Source: Sphingobacterium populi (lineage in GTDB: Bacteria; Bacteroidota; Bacteroidia; Sphingobacteriales; Sphingobacteriaceae). Taken from it: DNA of 64,000 bases. The stretch lies in contig NZ_LQXS01000001.1 of NCBI RefSeq assembly GCF_001586775.1, positions 372,001 to 436,000 on the forward strand. Reading direction: 5' to 3'. Both the position numbers and the translations under genes were made by a program. Under the pieces are notes generated by a model that did no database searches, was not told the DNA's origin, and saw nothing but the letters and a program-made list of their open reading frames with translations. Numbering within the stretch: the first letter of the stretch is position 1; the number at the start of each line of letters is the position of its first letter. Shown one piece after another: positions 6,340 to 17,267 of this stretch.

Positions 6340-9297
6340 ATGATCAGCAATTTTACATTACGCACAGTGATGAGCATTAGCTTATTGATGGTGCTGTTCA
6401 TGTCTGCTTTTGCACAAACCAACCATCTTTCGGGACGTGTCACGAATGGTAGTGGAGAAGCTGTACAGGGAGCGACAGTCCGCGTGTTAGGTACGCAATT
6501 AGCTATTTCGACCAATGAGACTGGGGAGTATGCATTTAATTCTATTCCTTTGGGTAATCGTGTCGTTATCGTAGAGGTTGTCGGCTTTGAAACCACACAA
6601 CAGTCTATCGTTGTTAATGCGGGATCCAACACGCTAGACATTCAACTGCAAGCATCTTCTAGCAATCTGGAGGAAGTTGTCGTTATTGGATACGGTACGC
6701 AAAGACGGGATCAATTAACCGGTTCAATTACAGCGATCGGATCCAAAGATTTCCAGAGCGGCGTCATTACGACTCCTGAACAATTAATTCAGGGTAAAGC
6801 TGCCGGAGTTCAGATTACGTCTTCTGGTGGGCGTCCTGGATCAGGAAGTACCGTTCGTATTCGTGCCGGCGCGTCGTTAAATGCCAGTAATGATCCCTTA
6901 TATGTGATTGATGGAGTACCATTTAGTCCAACAACTATTAATGGTTCAGCTAGTCCAATGTCACTGATTAACCCGAATGATATTGAGTCGTTTACGGTAT
7001 TGAAAGATGCCAATGCCACGGCTATCTATGGATCTCGTGCATCTAATGGGGTAGTGCTGATCACGACTAAAAAAGGTACAAGCGGTGCACCACGAATTAA
7101 TTTTAGCACGGTAAATTCGTTATCCACAATCGATAAGTACTACGAAGTGATGTCGGCAGATAGTTTACGTTCTTATGTGAACACGTATGGCACGGCAGCG
7201 CAAATCGCTCGTTTGGGTACTGAAAACACGGATTGGCAACGCGAGATTTATCGCACCGCATTCACTACAGACAATAATGTGAGTATTGCAGGCGCCTACA
7301 AGGGTCTTCCTTATCGTGCTTCTGTTGGTTACCTAAACCAGCAAGGGGTATTAAAAAGAGATGTGATGGATCGTACCAGTGCCAGTCTATCGGTAACACC
7401 AAAGTTTTTTAACAACAGTCTAAAAGTAGAGTTGAACTTAAAAGGATCACTGCAGAACTCCATGTTTGCGAATGATGGTGCGATTGGTTCTGCCATTGTA
7501 TTTGATCCCACCCAACCTGTTTACCAAGAGAATGCCTATGGAAATTATTTCGAGTACATGCAGGGAGATTTGCCTCATCCATTGGCGCCTCGCAACCCAT
7601 TGGCAATGATAAACCTGAAAGACGACGATGCAAAAGTAGCGCGCAGTTTTGGTAATGTGCAGATCGATTATACGATGCCATTTATTTCCGGTTTAAGAGC
7701 AAACCTGAATTTAGGATATGATATCTCCCGAGGGCAAGGAGGCATATTTGTGCCTGAGTTCGCCGCGATGGAAAACCGCACACAAGGTTTACAGACACGT
7801 TTTATGAACGACTATACCAACTTAGTGGGCGAGTTTTATTTAAATTATAATAAAACTTTTTCTGGTATCAACGGTCACTTGGATGCGACGGCGGGATATG
7901 GATATTATGATTATCAAACTGCCACCAATAATTACCCAAGTTTGCGTGCGGACGGATCGGTATTGACGGAGCCGGTATTTCCTCGAGACATTCAGCAGAA
8001 TAGATTGATCTCCTATTTTGGACGAGCAACGTATACAGCTAATGAGAAATATATCATTTCGGGAACACTACGTGCGGATGGTTCCTCACGCTATAGTCCA
8101 GAAAACCGTTGGGGCGTATTTCCATCGGCGGGTGTAACCTGGAGAGTAAACCGCGAATCTTTCTTGGAAGATGTTACGAATTTATCCAAGTTGAATCTTC
8201 GTTTGAGTTATGGTGTTACCGGTCAGCAAGATGGTATTGCTAACTATTCATATCTGCCGAACTATTATTTGAGTGTCAACGAAGCGCAGTACCAATTTGG
8301 CGATGAGTTTTACCGAACCTACTCTCCAATTGCATACGATAGTGATCTACGCTGGGAAAGTACGGCGACTTATAATGCCGGGGTTGATTTTGGTATTTTG
8401 GGTGATCGCATAGATGGAAGTATCGATGTATACCGTAAAAAAACACGTGATCTATTGAGTACGATTCCTATTCCAATCGGTACCAACTTCAGTAACCGCC
8501 TACTGACTAATGTGGGTAACATGGAAAATACTGGGGTAGAATTCAACTTAAATGCTATCCCAGTACGTCGCGAAAATTTCAGTTGGAATGTCAATTTTAA
8601 CTTCACATACAATACAAACAAGGTGACTAACCTGACCGCTGTTGCTGATCCAAATTACTTCGTCGAAGTTGGCGGTATTACTGGTGGTACCGGACAAAAT
8701 GTCCAAGCACATGTGGTAGGATACAGCCCGTTCACCTACCGTTTGCAACAGCAGATCTACGGTCCGGATGGTCGTCCATTAGAAGGAGTATATGCCGATA
8801 TCAATGGAGATGGCGTTGGCAATGAGTCTGATCGTCAACTTTTCGGTTCACCGCTTCCAAGATATTTATTAGGATTCTCTACGGGTGTCGAGTACAAAAA
8901 CTGGAGCTTCAGCACGGTGCTACGTTCGAACCTAGGACAGTATATCTATGACAACATCAGCTCTAATCTGGCTATACGTAACAATGTGCTTAGCCCAATT
9001 CCTGTAATCAACAATGCACCAAGTTCATTAACAAATACCAATTTCATCAACAATAGAGCGTTGAGCAATTTTTACCTACACGACGGATCATTCCTCCGTA
9101 TGGATAATATTTCAGTGGGTTATAATTTCATGAATGCTTTAGGTGAAGGGAAAAATGTCCGCGTATCGGGTAACGTGCAAAATGTGTTTGTGTTAAGTGG
9201 CTATCCTGGCATTGATCCAGAAATACAAGGTGGTATTGACAATAACCTGTATCCACGTCCACGCACTTTTGTCTTGGGTGTAAACCTTGATTTGTAA
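6340..9297 (+). CDS. susC: SusC-type TonB-dependent maltodextrin transporter
   Basis: A 985-residue outer-membrane importer. From the chosen start MISNFTLRTV it has a signal peptide ending near SAFAQ, a carboxypeptidase-D-like regulatory domain (HLSGRVTNGSGEAVQGATVR onward), a TonB box (EEVVVIGYGTQRRDQLTGS), the plug domain and a long beta-barrel ending in VLGVNLDL, the usual terminal aromatic/aliphatic strand. An upstream in-frame ATG at 6226 was rejected because it puts 38 hydrophilic residues before the signal peptide and falls in the leader hairpin. SusD follows after 23 bases. It takes up maltodextrins bound by the SusD/SusE lipoproteins; the substrate is inferred from neighbours. Confidence 0.92.
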   Translation: MISNFTLRTVMSISLLMVLFMSAFAQTNHLSGRVTNGSGEAVQGATVRVLGTQLAISTNETGEYAFNSIPLGNRVVIVEVVGFETTQQSIVVNAGSNTLDIQLQASSSNLEEVVVIGYGTQRRDQLTGSITAIGSKDFQSGVITTPEQLIQGKAAGVQITSSGGRPGSGSTVRIRAGASLNASNDPLYVIDGVPFSPTTINGSASPMSLINPNDIESFTVLKDANATAIYGSRASNGVVLITTKKGTSGAPRINFSTVNSLSTIDKYYEVMSADSLRSYVNTYGTAAQIARLGTENTDWQREIYRTAFTTDNNVSIAGAYKGLPYRASVGYLNQQGVLKRDVMDRTSASLSVTPKFFNNSLKVELNLKGSLQNSMFANDGAIGSAIVFDPTQPVYQENAYGNYFEYMQGDLPHPLAPRNPLAMINLKDDDAKVARSFGNVQIDYTMPFISGLRANLNLGYDISRGQGGIFVPEFAAMENRTQGLQTRFMNDYTNLVGEFYLNYNKTFSGINGHLDATAGYGYYDYQTATNNYPSLRADGSVLTEPVFPRDIQQNRLISYFGRATYTANEKYIISGTLRADGSSRYSPENRWGVFPSAGVTWRVNRESFLEDVTNLSKLNLRLSYGVTGQQDGIANYSYLPNYYLSVNEAQYQFGDEFYRTYSPIAYDSDLRWESTATYNAGVDFGILGDRIDGSIDVYRKKTRDLLSTIPIPIGTNFSNRLLTNVGNMENTGVEFNLNAIPVRRENFSWNVNFNFTYNTNKVTNLTAVADPNYFVEVGGITGGTGQNVQAHVVGYSPFTYRLQQQIYGPDGRPLEGVYADINGDGVGNESDRQLFGSPLPRYLLGFSTGVEYKNWSFSTVLRSNLGQYIYDNISSNLAIRNNVLSPIPVINNAPSSLTNTNFINNRALSNFYLHDGSFLRMDNISVGYNFMNALGEGKNVRVSGNVQNVFVLSGYPGIDPEIQGGIDNNLYPRPRTFVLGVNLDL

Positions 9298-9320
9298 TCC
9301 AATTTTAAAGAGAAAACAGT

Positions 9321-10904
9321 ATGAAACGCAAATTTATAACCTATATAGTCGCTGCAACTAGTCTGGTCAGCGCATCTTCTTGCCACGATAAGCTAGATTT
9401 AGTTCCGCTTAACGACGTGACCTCTGAGGTCGTGTATCAATCCGTTGAAGGCTACAAACAATCTTTAGGCAAGGTATATGGCAGTATGGCTATGTCTGGC
9501 GGTAGAGGCACCTCCGGTGATGGAGATATTGCCGGTATCGATGCTGGAGCATCCGATTTCTTACGCTTATATTTTAATTTACAGGAAGTAGCTTCCGATA
9601 ATGCCATTTGTGCTTGGATACAAGATCCAGGCGTATCGGAGATAAATAGCCTAACCTGGTCTTCCAATAATGTGATGGTTTTAGGTATGTATGCCCGTTC
9701 TATGTATCAGATCACTGTTGCTAATGACTTTATTCGGGAGAGTTCTGATGAAAATCTAGCTAACCGCGGTATTGTGGGTGAAGATGCAGAAGCTGTACGT
9801 GGTTTTCGCTCCGAAGCTCGTTTTCTGCGTGCTTATCAGTATTGGGTGATGATGGACTTGTTTGGTAATCCACCATTTGTAACCGAAGAAAACACGATTG
9901 GTAAAACCCCACCACAGCAGATTAGCCGTGTAGATCTATTTAATTATGTAGAATCTGAATTACTGGCCGTACAGGAAGAATTGGTGGCACCAAGGCAGAA
10001 TGAATATGGGCGTGCCGATCAAGCAGCAGCGTGGATGTTGCTTTCCAAATTGTACCTGAATGCGGAAGTGTACACCGGCACGGGCCGTTATCAAGATGCA
10101 CTTACCTATGCCTCGCGTGTCATTAATTCAGCTTATACGCTAAAGGAAAATTACGCACACCTATTTATAGCAGATAATAATATTGGGCAGGATGAAGTGA
10201 TTCTTTCCATTAACTATGACGCCATCAGAACCCAAAACTTTGGCGGAACTACTTTCTTGGTAAATTCTTCCAGCGGTTCGGGTATGAATATGGCCGCCTT
10301 AGGTATTCCTAGTGGCGGATGGGGCGGCAATCGGAGCCGTCGTACATTGCCCGCCAAATTTGCTGATCCAAGTGGGCAGACCGATCGTAGAGCGATGTTC
10401 TTCGGCGAAGATCCCAACATTACGGACCCGGCTGTTTTTGTACAAGGCCTTGCCGTTACAAAATTTAAAAACGTGGATCGCAATGGTGTAGCTGCACCTT
10501 CCAACGATGGTACACAGGTTTCGACCGACTTCCCATTAATGCGTTTGGCAGATGCATACCTGATTTACGCTGAGGCAGTATTACGTGGTGGTGGAGGTAA
10601 TATAAATGAAGCTATCAGTTATGTGAATATTGTACGTCGTCGTGCTTACGGCAACAATACCGGTGATGTGAGCAGCATCAACCTGGATTTTATTTTAGAC
10701 GAGCGTGCGCGCGAATTTTACTGGGAAGGCTACCGCCGTACCGATTTGATTCGTTTTGGTCGTTATACTGGTGCAGCATACGTTTGGCCATTTAAAGGTG
10801 GTACAGCAGCAGGTACATCGGTTCCAGAGTTCAGAACCATTTATCCTTTGCCTGCTTCTGACGTGATTGCCAATCCAAACCTGACGCAAAACCCAGGCTA
10901 TTAA
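9321..10904 (+). CDS. susD: SusD-family starch-binding lipoprotein
   Basis: A 527-residue RagB/SusD protein. The lipoprotein signal ends at the lipobox SASSC, so the mature protein is anchored to the outer membrane and surface exposed. It contains the tetratricopeptide-rich SusD core, with recognisable segments such as AVRGFRSEARFLRAYQYW, and the conserved C-terminus (DLIRFGRYTG, IYPLPASDVIANPNLTQNPG). It caps the SusC barrel and delivers oligosaccharide. The position directly after SusC and before SusE is canonical. Confidence 0.93.
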   Translation: MKRKFITYIVAATSLVSASSCHDKLDLVPLNDVTSEVVYQSVEGYKQSLGKVYGSMAMSGGRGTSGDGDIAGIDAGASDFLRLYFNLQEVASDNAICAWIQDPGVSEINSLTWSSNNVMVLGMYARSMYQITVANDFIRESSDENLANRGIVGEDAEAVRGFRSEARFLRAYQYWVMMDLFGNPPFVTEENTIGKTPPQQISRVDLFNYVESELLAVQEELVAPRQNEYGRADQAAAWMLLSKLYLNAEVYTGTGRYQDALTYASRVINSAYTLKENYAHLFIADNNIGQDEVILSINYDAIRTQNFGGTTFLVNSSSGSGMNMAALGIPSGGWGGNRSRRTLPAKFADPSGQTDRRAMFFGEDPNITDPAVFVQGLAVTKFKNVDRNGVAAPSNDGTQVSTDFPLMRLADAYLIYAEAVLRGGGGNINEAISYVNIVRRRAYGNNTGDVSSINLDFILDERAREFYWEGYRRTDLIRFGRYTGAAYVWPFKGGTAAGTSVPEFRTIYPLPASDVIANPNLTQNPGY

Positions 10905-10939
10905 TTCAAACTAATTGTGAAATTTAGGAATATACGAAC

Positions 10940-12004
10940 ATGAAATTCAATCATATTATAGCAGTAGCGATGGCATGTGTGGCCAGCACATTAGGATCTT
11001 GCGAGAAGGATACCGAGATGGTCACCGTCACTACAGGTGAGCTGCCTACACTAACGGCATCGGCTGATTCGGCTGTATTGCTACAGCAAAATGCAACCGA
11101 CACGGCCTTTACATTCAATTGGTCGCCATTAGAAGTCAACTGGTCAAATGAGGCGGTAAGCAGTAATATCTTGCGTTATAGTCTTCAAATTACGACGCAA
11201 GAGCGCAATTTCCAAGGAAGTCCGGTGCTCACGGTAGATGCAGAAGGAACTTCAGCAAGCATTACGGTGAATACGCTCAATACCGCTTTGTTGGAAGCCA
11301 AAGTAGCTCCCGAACAGCCTACTGTCTTGCTGGCTCGGCTAGCGATGTCCTTAGCGCCGAATAATATTTTATACTCCAACGTTATTGAATTAAAAGCCAC
11401 GCCATATGAAGACGTGGTGCTATTACCTTCTTTATTTATCGCTGGTGCGTTGAATGGTTGGTCGCATAGCAATGATTTCCGCGTCGGTTCGATTGACGGC
11501 GATAGCAAATACGAAGGTTATGCCAATTTTACAGCTGGCAATTTAGCATTTAAGTTTTCTAGCCAAGCCAACTGGGATGGCATCAACTACGGCGCAGCAG
11601 CTGCAGCTGGTAAGTTGAGCGTCGCCGGCGATGCCGGAAACTTAGAAGTTCCAGCAGCAGGTTATTATTTGCTGAAAGCAGATACCGAAACATTAGATTG
11701 GTCTGCTACGCCGGTAACTTGGAGTATTATTGGCGCTGCGGCGGCAGGATGGGGCGATACCGATGATGTGGCACTATCCTATGATGCGAGTAGCGGATTG
11801 TGGACAGCTACATTAGACATGAATGCAGACGAATTTAAGTTCCGCGCGAATAATGCCTACACCATCAACCTTGGCGCTGGAGCACGCAATGGTGTACTCA
11901 GCAACGGCGGTGGCAATCTACGAATCGCAGAAAGCGGGCGTTACTTAGTCACGCTCGATCTTCGCAACGCAGGCTACTATACCTACACCATAGAAGCACA
12001 GTAA
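10940..12004 (+). CDS. susE: SusE-like surface glycan-binding lipoprotein
   Basis: A 354-residue lipoprotein with signal and lipobox (ASTLGSCEKD). An N-terminal SusE-type immunoglobulin-like domain (about residues 25-140) is followed by two tandem SusF/SusE starch-binding-like repeats: LFIAGALNGWSHSNDFR onward, and SIIGAAAAGWGDTDDVAL onward. Each carries tryptophans suitable for stacking on glucan. Compared with Bacteroides SusE it has the same general plan. It lies 35 bases after SusD and is followed by a strong terminator, so it probably ends the SusCDE transcript. Confidence 0.85.
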   Translation: MKFNHIIAVAMACVASTLGSCEKDTEMVTVTTGELPTLTASADSAVLLQQNATDTAFTFNWSPLEVNWSNEAVSSNILRYSLQITTQERNFQGSPVLTVDAEGTSASITVNTLNTALLEAKVAPEQPTVLLARLAMSLAPNNILYSNVIELKATPYEDVVLLPSLFIAGALNGWSHSNDFRVGSIDGDSKYEGYANFTAGNLAFKFSSQANWDGINYGAAAAAGKLSVAGDAGNLEVPAAGYYLLKADTETLDWSATPVTWSIIGAAAAGWGDTDDVALSYDASSGLWTATLDMNADEFKFRANNAYTINLGAGARNGVLSNGGGNLRIAESGRYLVTLDLRNAGYYTYTIEAQ

Positions 12005-12017
12005 AACAGAATACCAC

Positions 12018-12050
12018 GGTATCCTCACCTTTCGTGAGGATACCTTTTTT
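12018..12050 (+). terminator. Rho-independent terminator after SusE
   Basis: GGTATCCTCAC (12018-12028) pairs perfectly with GTGAGGATACC (12034-12044) around the loop CTTTC, followed by six Ts (12045-12050). It separates SusCDE from the amylase gene that begins 20 bases later, so downstream genes need read-through or their own promoter. Confidence 0.9.
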
Positions 12051-12070
12051 AGCTATTAAGACGAACAACT

Positions 12071-13939
12071 ATGAAGATGCAACCTTTTTTTGCCAGCCTA
12101 ATCTGGTTATTGATTTTTGGAACGACTACGGCATTCTCACAACACATGAGGAAGAGTGACGAACCGCGAATCGCCCCATTAAGTTGGTGGGTAGGTATGA
12201 AAAATCCGAATGTACAATTGATGGTTTTTCATAAAGACCTTGGTACACGTACCCCAAAGATTAATCACAAAGGTGTGGAACTGCTCAAAGTACATCGGGT
12301 AGAAAATCCGAACTATTTGTTTCTTGATTTGAAAATCGATGCTAAGACCAAAGCCGGCGAGTTCAAGATTGTTTTTTCTGAGCCAGAAAAGGAAGATATC
12401 GTCATGCCTTATACTTTAGCGGCACGCGATGCCAAGCAAAAGAAAGCGCAAGGCGTGACCAACGAAGATTTAATCTACCTCATCATGCCCGATCGCTTTG
12501 CCAATGGCGATCCTTCTAATGATGTGATCCAAGGCGCACGCGAAACCAACTTGCACCGCGACTCCTTGTATTATCGTCATGGTGGCGATATCCAAGGGAT
12601 TATCGATCATCTAGATTACCTACAGGATATGGGCGTGACGGCTGTATGGCTTAATCCTGTGTTGACAAACGATATGGAAAAAGCTTCTTACCACGGCTAT
12701 GCGGCTACCGAGTTTTACCAAGTCGATCCACGGTTAGGTACCAATGAATTGTATCGCCAATTGGCCGATGAGCTACACAAAAGGGATATGAAACTGATTC
12801 AGGATTTGGTACACAATCACGTGGGCGCTGAGCACTGGACAGTAAAAGATAAGCCTTACCAAGATTGGCTCAATAACTGGGACGAATACACCAACACCAC
12901 CTACAAAGATCAAGTACTATTTGATCCTTACGCCGCGCAGTCCGACAAACGTAAGATGACCGATGGCTGGTTTGTACCTTCTATGCCTGACCTTAATCAG
13001 CGCACTGAGTTCATGCAAAATTACATCACCCAGAGCCATATCTGGTGGATCGAGTATGCTGGTGTCGACGGATTTCGTCTAGATACGTATGCCTATAATG
13101 ATGCCGAGTACATGGCCAAATGGGCACAAGATATTACCGCAGAATATCCGAGTATGACCTATTTTGGGGAAACGTGGGTCAACGGTATGACAAATCAAGC
13201 CGTTTTTACCGAAGGAAGCACCATCAATCAGCACTTCGATACGCACTTACAAGCGGTTACCGACTTTCAAACCTTCCACGCGATTAATAAAACGTTTACA
13301 GAACCTTTCGGCTGGACAGAGGGGGTAAATGCCTTGTACAGCACCTTAGCCAATGATTATATCTACAAAGATCCGACACGGAATGTCGTCTTCTTAGATA
13401 ATCACGATGTGAGTCGATTTTTGTCAATTGTCGGCGAAGACATCAACAAATACAAATCGGGTTTGACATGGCTTTTGACCACACGCGGCATTCCACAATT
13501 ATATTACGGCGCTGAAATAGCGATGAAAAATTTTGCAGATCCAGACGGGAAAGTAAGGGAAGATTTCCCAGGCGGATGGAAAGGAGATCAGCAAAATAAG
13601 TTTGTAAGCGAAGGCCGAAATGATACTGAAAATAGCGTATTCGACCATGTGAAAAAGTTGGCTACATACCGCAAAGACAACCAAGTGCTGCAAACAGGAA
13701 AGTTGATGCAGTACGTACCTGAAGATGGTATTTACGTTTACTTCCGCTATGATGATCAGAAAACAGTAATGGTGATTATGAATACCAATGAAGGGGAAAA
13801 GTCCATTAAAACTCAACGATTTTCGGAACGCATACAGGACTATAAATCTGGTTGGGATGTGGTAGCCCAACGTGAAATGAAAATCAACGATCAAATTACC
13901 GTTCCCGGATTTACGGCATTAGCATTAGAGTTACGATAA
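12071..13939 (+). CDS. susA: GH13 alpha-amylase/neopullulanase (SusA-like)
   Basis: A 622-residue secreted glycoside hydrolase family 13 enzyme. A signal peptide (to about residue 23, TAFSQ) precedes an N-terminal cyclomaltodextrinase-type beta domain (about 30-120) and the catalytic TIM barrel. Conserved regions are all present: DLVHNH (245-250), GFRLDTYAY with nucleophile Asp338, GETW with acid/base Glu367, and FLDNHD (441-446) with the third acid. Length matches Bacteroides SusA (617 aa). It should cut starch oligomers in the periplasm to maltose and short maltodextrins, feeding the phosphorylase downstream. Start ATG 12071; ATG 12077 is an alternative. Confidence 0.92.
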   Translation: MKMQPFFASLIWLLIFGTTTAFSQHMRKSDEPRIAPLSWWVGMKNPNVQLMVFHKDLGTRTPKINHKGVELLKVHRVENPNYLFLDLKIDAKTKAGEFKIVFSEPEKEDIVMPYTLAARDAKQKKAQGVTNEDLIYLIMPDRFANGDPSNDVIQGARETNLHRDSLYYRHGGDIQGIIDHLDYLQDMGVTAVWLNPVLTNDMEKASYHGYAATEFYQVDPRLGTNELYRQLADELHKRDMKLIQDLVHNHVGAEHWTVKDKPYQDWLNNWDEYTNTTYKDQVLFDPYAAQSDKRKMTDGWFVPSMPDLNQRTEFMQNYITQSHIWWIEYAGVDGFRLDTYAYNDAEYMAKWAQDITAEYPSMTYFGETWVNGMTNQAVFTEGSTINQHFDTHLQAVTDFQTFHAINKTFTEPFGWTEGVNALYSTLANDYIYKDPTRNVVFLDNHDVSRFLSIVGEDINKYKSGLTWLLTTRGIPQLYYGAEIAMKNFADPDGKVREDFPGGWKGDQQNKFVSEGRNDTENSVFDHVKKLATYRKDNQVLQTGKLMQYVPEDGIYVYFRYDDQKTVMVIMNTNEGEKSIKTQRFSERIQDYKSGWDVVAQREMKINDQITVPGFTALALELR

Positions 13940-14047
13940 AGCAAGGAGCATTCTTGAATGACGCTCCTAAATAAAAGCAGATCGACAGATTTTGGTGATC
14001 AAATAGTAGCCAATCTGCATATACAACACAAACTACAACAAAGCAAC

Positions 14048-14701
14048 ATGACATCAGGAACAACGACCTTATTAAATCGTCCAGCTTACATATTTGATCT
14101 GGACGGTGTGTTGGTAGATACTGCCGTATTCCACTACCAAGCGTGGAAGCGCTTGGCCAATGAATTAGGTTTTGATTTTACGGTAGCTCAAAATGAGCAA
14201 CTCAAAGGAGTAAGTCGGGTAGAATCATTAGAAAAAATACTGCATTGGGGAGGAGTGAGCAAGACCGAAGACGAAAAGTTGGCACTTGCGCAGCAGAAGA
14301 ACGATTGGTACTTAGAGATGGTCGCCCGGATGACGGCCTCCGATCTGCTTCCGGGAGTATTGGATTTTTTAGAACAAGCAAGCTCGGCAGGCAAGAAAAT
14401 CTCTTTAGGATCTGCTAGCAAAAATGCACCACTCATTTTGGAAAAGACCGGCATTGCCCGCTTCTTCGATGCGATTGTAGATGGCAACGAAGTGACGTTG
14501 TCCAAGCCCAACCCAGAAGTATTTATATGCGCAGCACGAAAATTGGGCTTTCCGCCTGAAGACTGTCTGGTATTTGAAGATGCCGAAGCCGGCGTCGCTG
14601 CCGCAATCGCTGGAGGTATGGCCGTGATCGGTATTGGCGACGAAGGCGCATTGCCCGAAGCCGATGTGCTCGTGCCCAATTTAAGCAAACTAGTATATTA
14701 A
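14048..14701 (+). CDS. pgmB: Beta-phosphoglucomutase
   Basis: A 217-residue HAD-superfamily enzyme converting beta-glucose-1-phosphate to glucose-6-phosphate. Motif I is DLDGVLVDT (17-25, with the Asp nucleophile and general acid), motif II is in LGSASKN, motif III in LSKPNPEVF and motif IV in EDAEAGVAAA. An in-frame ATG at 13958, preceded by AAGGAG, would add 30 residues that do not match the family; the 14048 start gives the usual length. The partner enzyme, GH65 phosphorylase, is the next gene, as in most maltose phosphorylase pathways. Confidence 0.9.
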   Translation: MTSGTTTLLNRPAYIFDLDGVLVDTAVFHYQAWKRLANELGFDFTVAQNEQLKGVSRVESLEKILHWGGVSKTEDEKLALAQQKNDWYLEMVARMTASDLLPGVLDFLEQASSAGKKISLGSASKNAPLILEKTGIARFFDAIVDGNEVTLSKPNPEVFICAARKLGFPPEDCLVFEDAEAGVAAAIAGGMAVIGIGDEGALPEADVLVPNLSKLVY

Positions 14702-14776
14702 GAGTAGCACCAAGAAGGAGTTAGGGATACAATGTGTCCAGATTAAATTCAAGGTCAAAAGATAGATAACACATAG

Positions 14777-17096
14777 ATGAAGGATTATATAGTAAAAGAC
14801 CCGTGGCAGATCATAGAAGATCAGTTCAGACCAGAATACAACGAGATATCGGAAAGCATTTTTTCCATCGGAAATGGTCGGATGGGACAGCGGGCTAACT
14901 TTGAGGAAGATTATTCGGGCAAGACACTTTCAGGTAGTTACGTCGCCGGCATCTATTACCCTGACAAACCCGCGTCGGTTGGTGGAAAAATGGTTATCCC
15001 GAATACTTTGCCAAAGTCATCAATTCCACCAATTGGATTGGATTGCACCTTACGGTGAATGGCGCGCTACTCGATCTGGCAAAAGTCACCGTGACCCAGT
15101 TCGAAAGAAGGTTAGATATGCAAGCTGGTGTATTGCATCGTACCGTAGGAATTAAGATGCCAGACGGCACGCAGCTTGCTATTACTTCCCAACGATTGTA
15201 CAGCGTCGCAGAGTCGCAATCGGCGGCACTCTCATATCAGATTCGCGTCGTACAAGGTGCTGCTCATTTGGTCTTAGAGAGCGGATTGGATGGTGATATC
15301 AGCAATCGCGATTCCAACTACGATGAGAAATTTTGGGATGAAATTACCCGTTCGGCAAATGAAGAGCATATTAGCTTGCAGTTGAAGACCAAAAAGACAG
15401 GATTTGATGTGCACACCCGAGTCACCCAACAACTTGTGCACGATGGCCGATCTATAGCCGTGAGTCAGGTAATCGACCGTGAGAAATATGTGGCGCAGCA
15501 ATATGAGTTTACTTTGGAAAGCGGGCAGGAGGCTACCCTGTCAAAATACGCTGTCATCCTGACCAGCGAAAACCATCCTGTAGCCGAAATGTCGGCTAAT
15601 GCCAAAGCTTTGCTGCAAACCGTAGCTGATATTGGCTTCGAGCAATTACTGGTACAACAAGCAGCAGGCTGGGCAAAAATCTGGAAAGATAGCGACATCC
15701 AGATTGAAGGCGATGTAGCCGCGCAGCAGGCCATTCGTTTTAATATATTCCAATTGTACCAAACCTACAATGGAGAAGATGACCGACTGAATATTGGCCC
15801 TAAAGGCTTCACTGGAGAGAAATATGGCGGTGTTACTTATTGGGATACTGAAGCTTACTGCATTCCATTCTACATGGCCACCACCAAGCCCGAGATCGCA
15901 CGTAATCTCCTAATTTATCGACATAAACACTTGCAGAAAGCCATTGAAAATGCTGCTAAGCTAGGTTTTAAAGATGGGGCTGCGCTGTATCCTATGGTGA
16001 CTATCAATGGCGAAGAATGTCATAATGAATGGGAAATTACATTCGAAGAAATCCACCGTAATGGTGCTATTGCGTTTGCCATTTACAATTATGTACGTTA
16101 TACCGGCGATACGAGCTATCTGCAGGAATACGGATTGGAAGTACTGTTAGGTATTGCCCGTTTCTGGGCGCAACGCGTCAACTGGAGCGAAGCGAAGCAA
16201 CAGTATGTGATGTTGGGCGTAACCGGTCCGAATGAATATGAAAATAACGTGAACAACAATTGGTATACGAATCGCATTGCTGCTTGGTGTTTACAGTATA
16301 CGTCCGAAGTTATCGACCAGTTTGCGTCATCAAACCCAGATCGGGTACAGTATATTCTACAAACCACATCATTTGCGACCGCAGAAAAAGAGAAATGGCA
16401 ACATATCGTCGCCAATATGTATTATCCAGAAGATGCGGAGCGTGGCGTTTACCTGCAGCAAGATGGGTTTTTGGACAAAGAATTGATTCCGGTGAGTCAG
16501 TTGCCAGCCTCCGAGCGCCCATTGAATCAAAAATGGAGTTGGGATCGTATTTTACGTTCCTGCTACATCAAACAGGCAGACGTATTGCAAGGTTTATACT
16601 TTTTAGAAGAGCAGTACGATTTGGATACGATCCGTCGCAATTATGATTCTACGAACCGATGACGGTACACGAAAGTTCGCTATCGCCATGTGTCCATGCA
16701 ATTATTGCAGCCAAGTTAGGCAAGGAAGATAAAGCGTACGAATTCTATTTGCGTACCTCTCGATTGGATTTGGACGATTATAACAACGATACAGAAGATG
16801 GATTACATATTACATCCATGGCTGGCACTTGGATGACGATCGTGGAAGGATTTGCAGGTATGCGCGTTCGTGATGGAAAAGTACATTTCCAGCCAATATT
16901 GCCTTCGCAGTGGACAAGTTACTGCTTCCGTATTACGTTCCGCGGTGCAGATCTTCAAGTTACTATCAATAGGGCAGGGGTTCAAATCACGAATTCGGGG
17001 CAGCATTCTGCTGATGTAGTAATTGCCCATACTGTTCATCGCATTGCATCATCAGGCAAACTAGATCTTGCATACTCATTGGAAAATAGTGCCTAA
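14777..17096 (+). pseudogene. GH65 maltose (or related disaccharide) phosphorylase, two frameshifts
   Basis: The reading frame is broken twice but the protein can be reconstructed at about 773 residues, normal for GH65. The first break is at 14966-14971: adding one A to GACAAACCC gives DKTRVGWWKNGYPEYFAKV. The second is at 16645-16650: adding one T to GATTCTAC gives RRNYDFYEPMTVHES. The catalytic segment ECHNEWEITFEEIHRNGAI with its general-acid Glu is intact, as is the phosphate-binding C-terminal part. The enzyme would phosphorolyse maltose to glucose and beta-glucose-1-phosphate, feeding PgmB upstream. Trehalose or kojibiose cannot be excluded by sequence alone, but context favours maltose. 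Both lesions are single missing bases in short homopolymers, so sequencing error is as likely as true inactivation. Confidence 0.85.
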
Positions 17097-17267
17097 TAGA
17101 TTAGTAACGATGTGTTTGTTAAAAGTTTCAAATCAAAAGTTCTGTGCACCTCCGGCGAATAAATCGTTTATTTTATTATTTTAATACCAATTCAAACTAA
17201 GATCAGTCTAACATCTACTAATTGACAACGAAACTGAACAAGGAATAATCAATATATACCAATTATC

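Noticed and set aside
14874..15155. Alternative 93-codon frame inside GH65
   Set aside because: Overlap frame created by the frameshift; the GH65 protein explains the region.
16260..16646. 128-codon plus-strand ORF in GH65
   Set aside because: Arginine-rich shadow of the GH65 frame, no start support.
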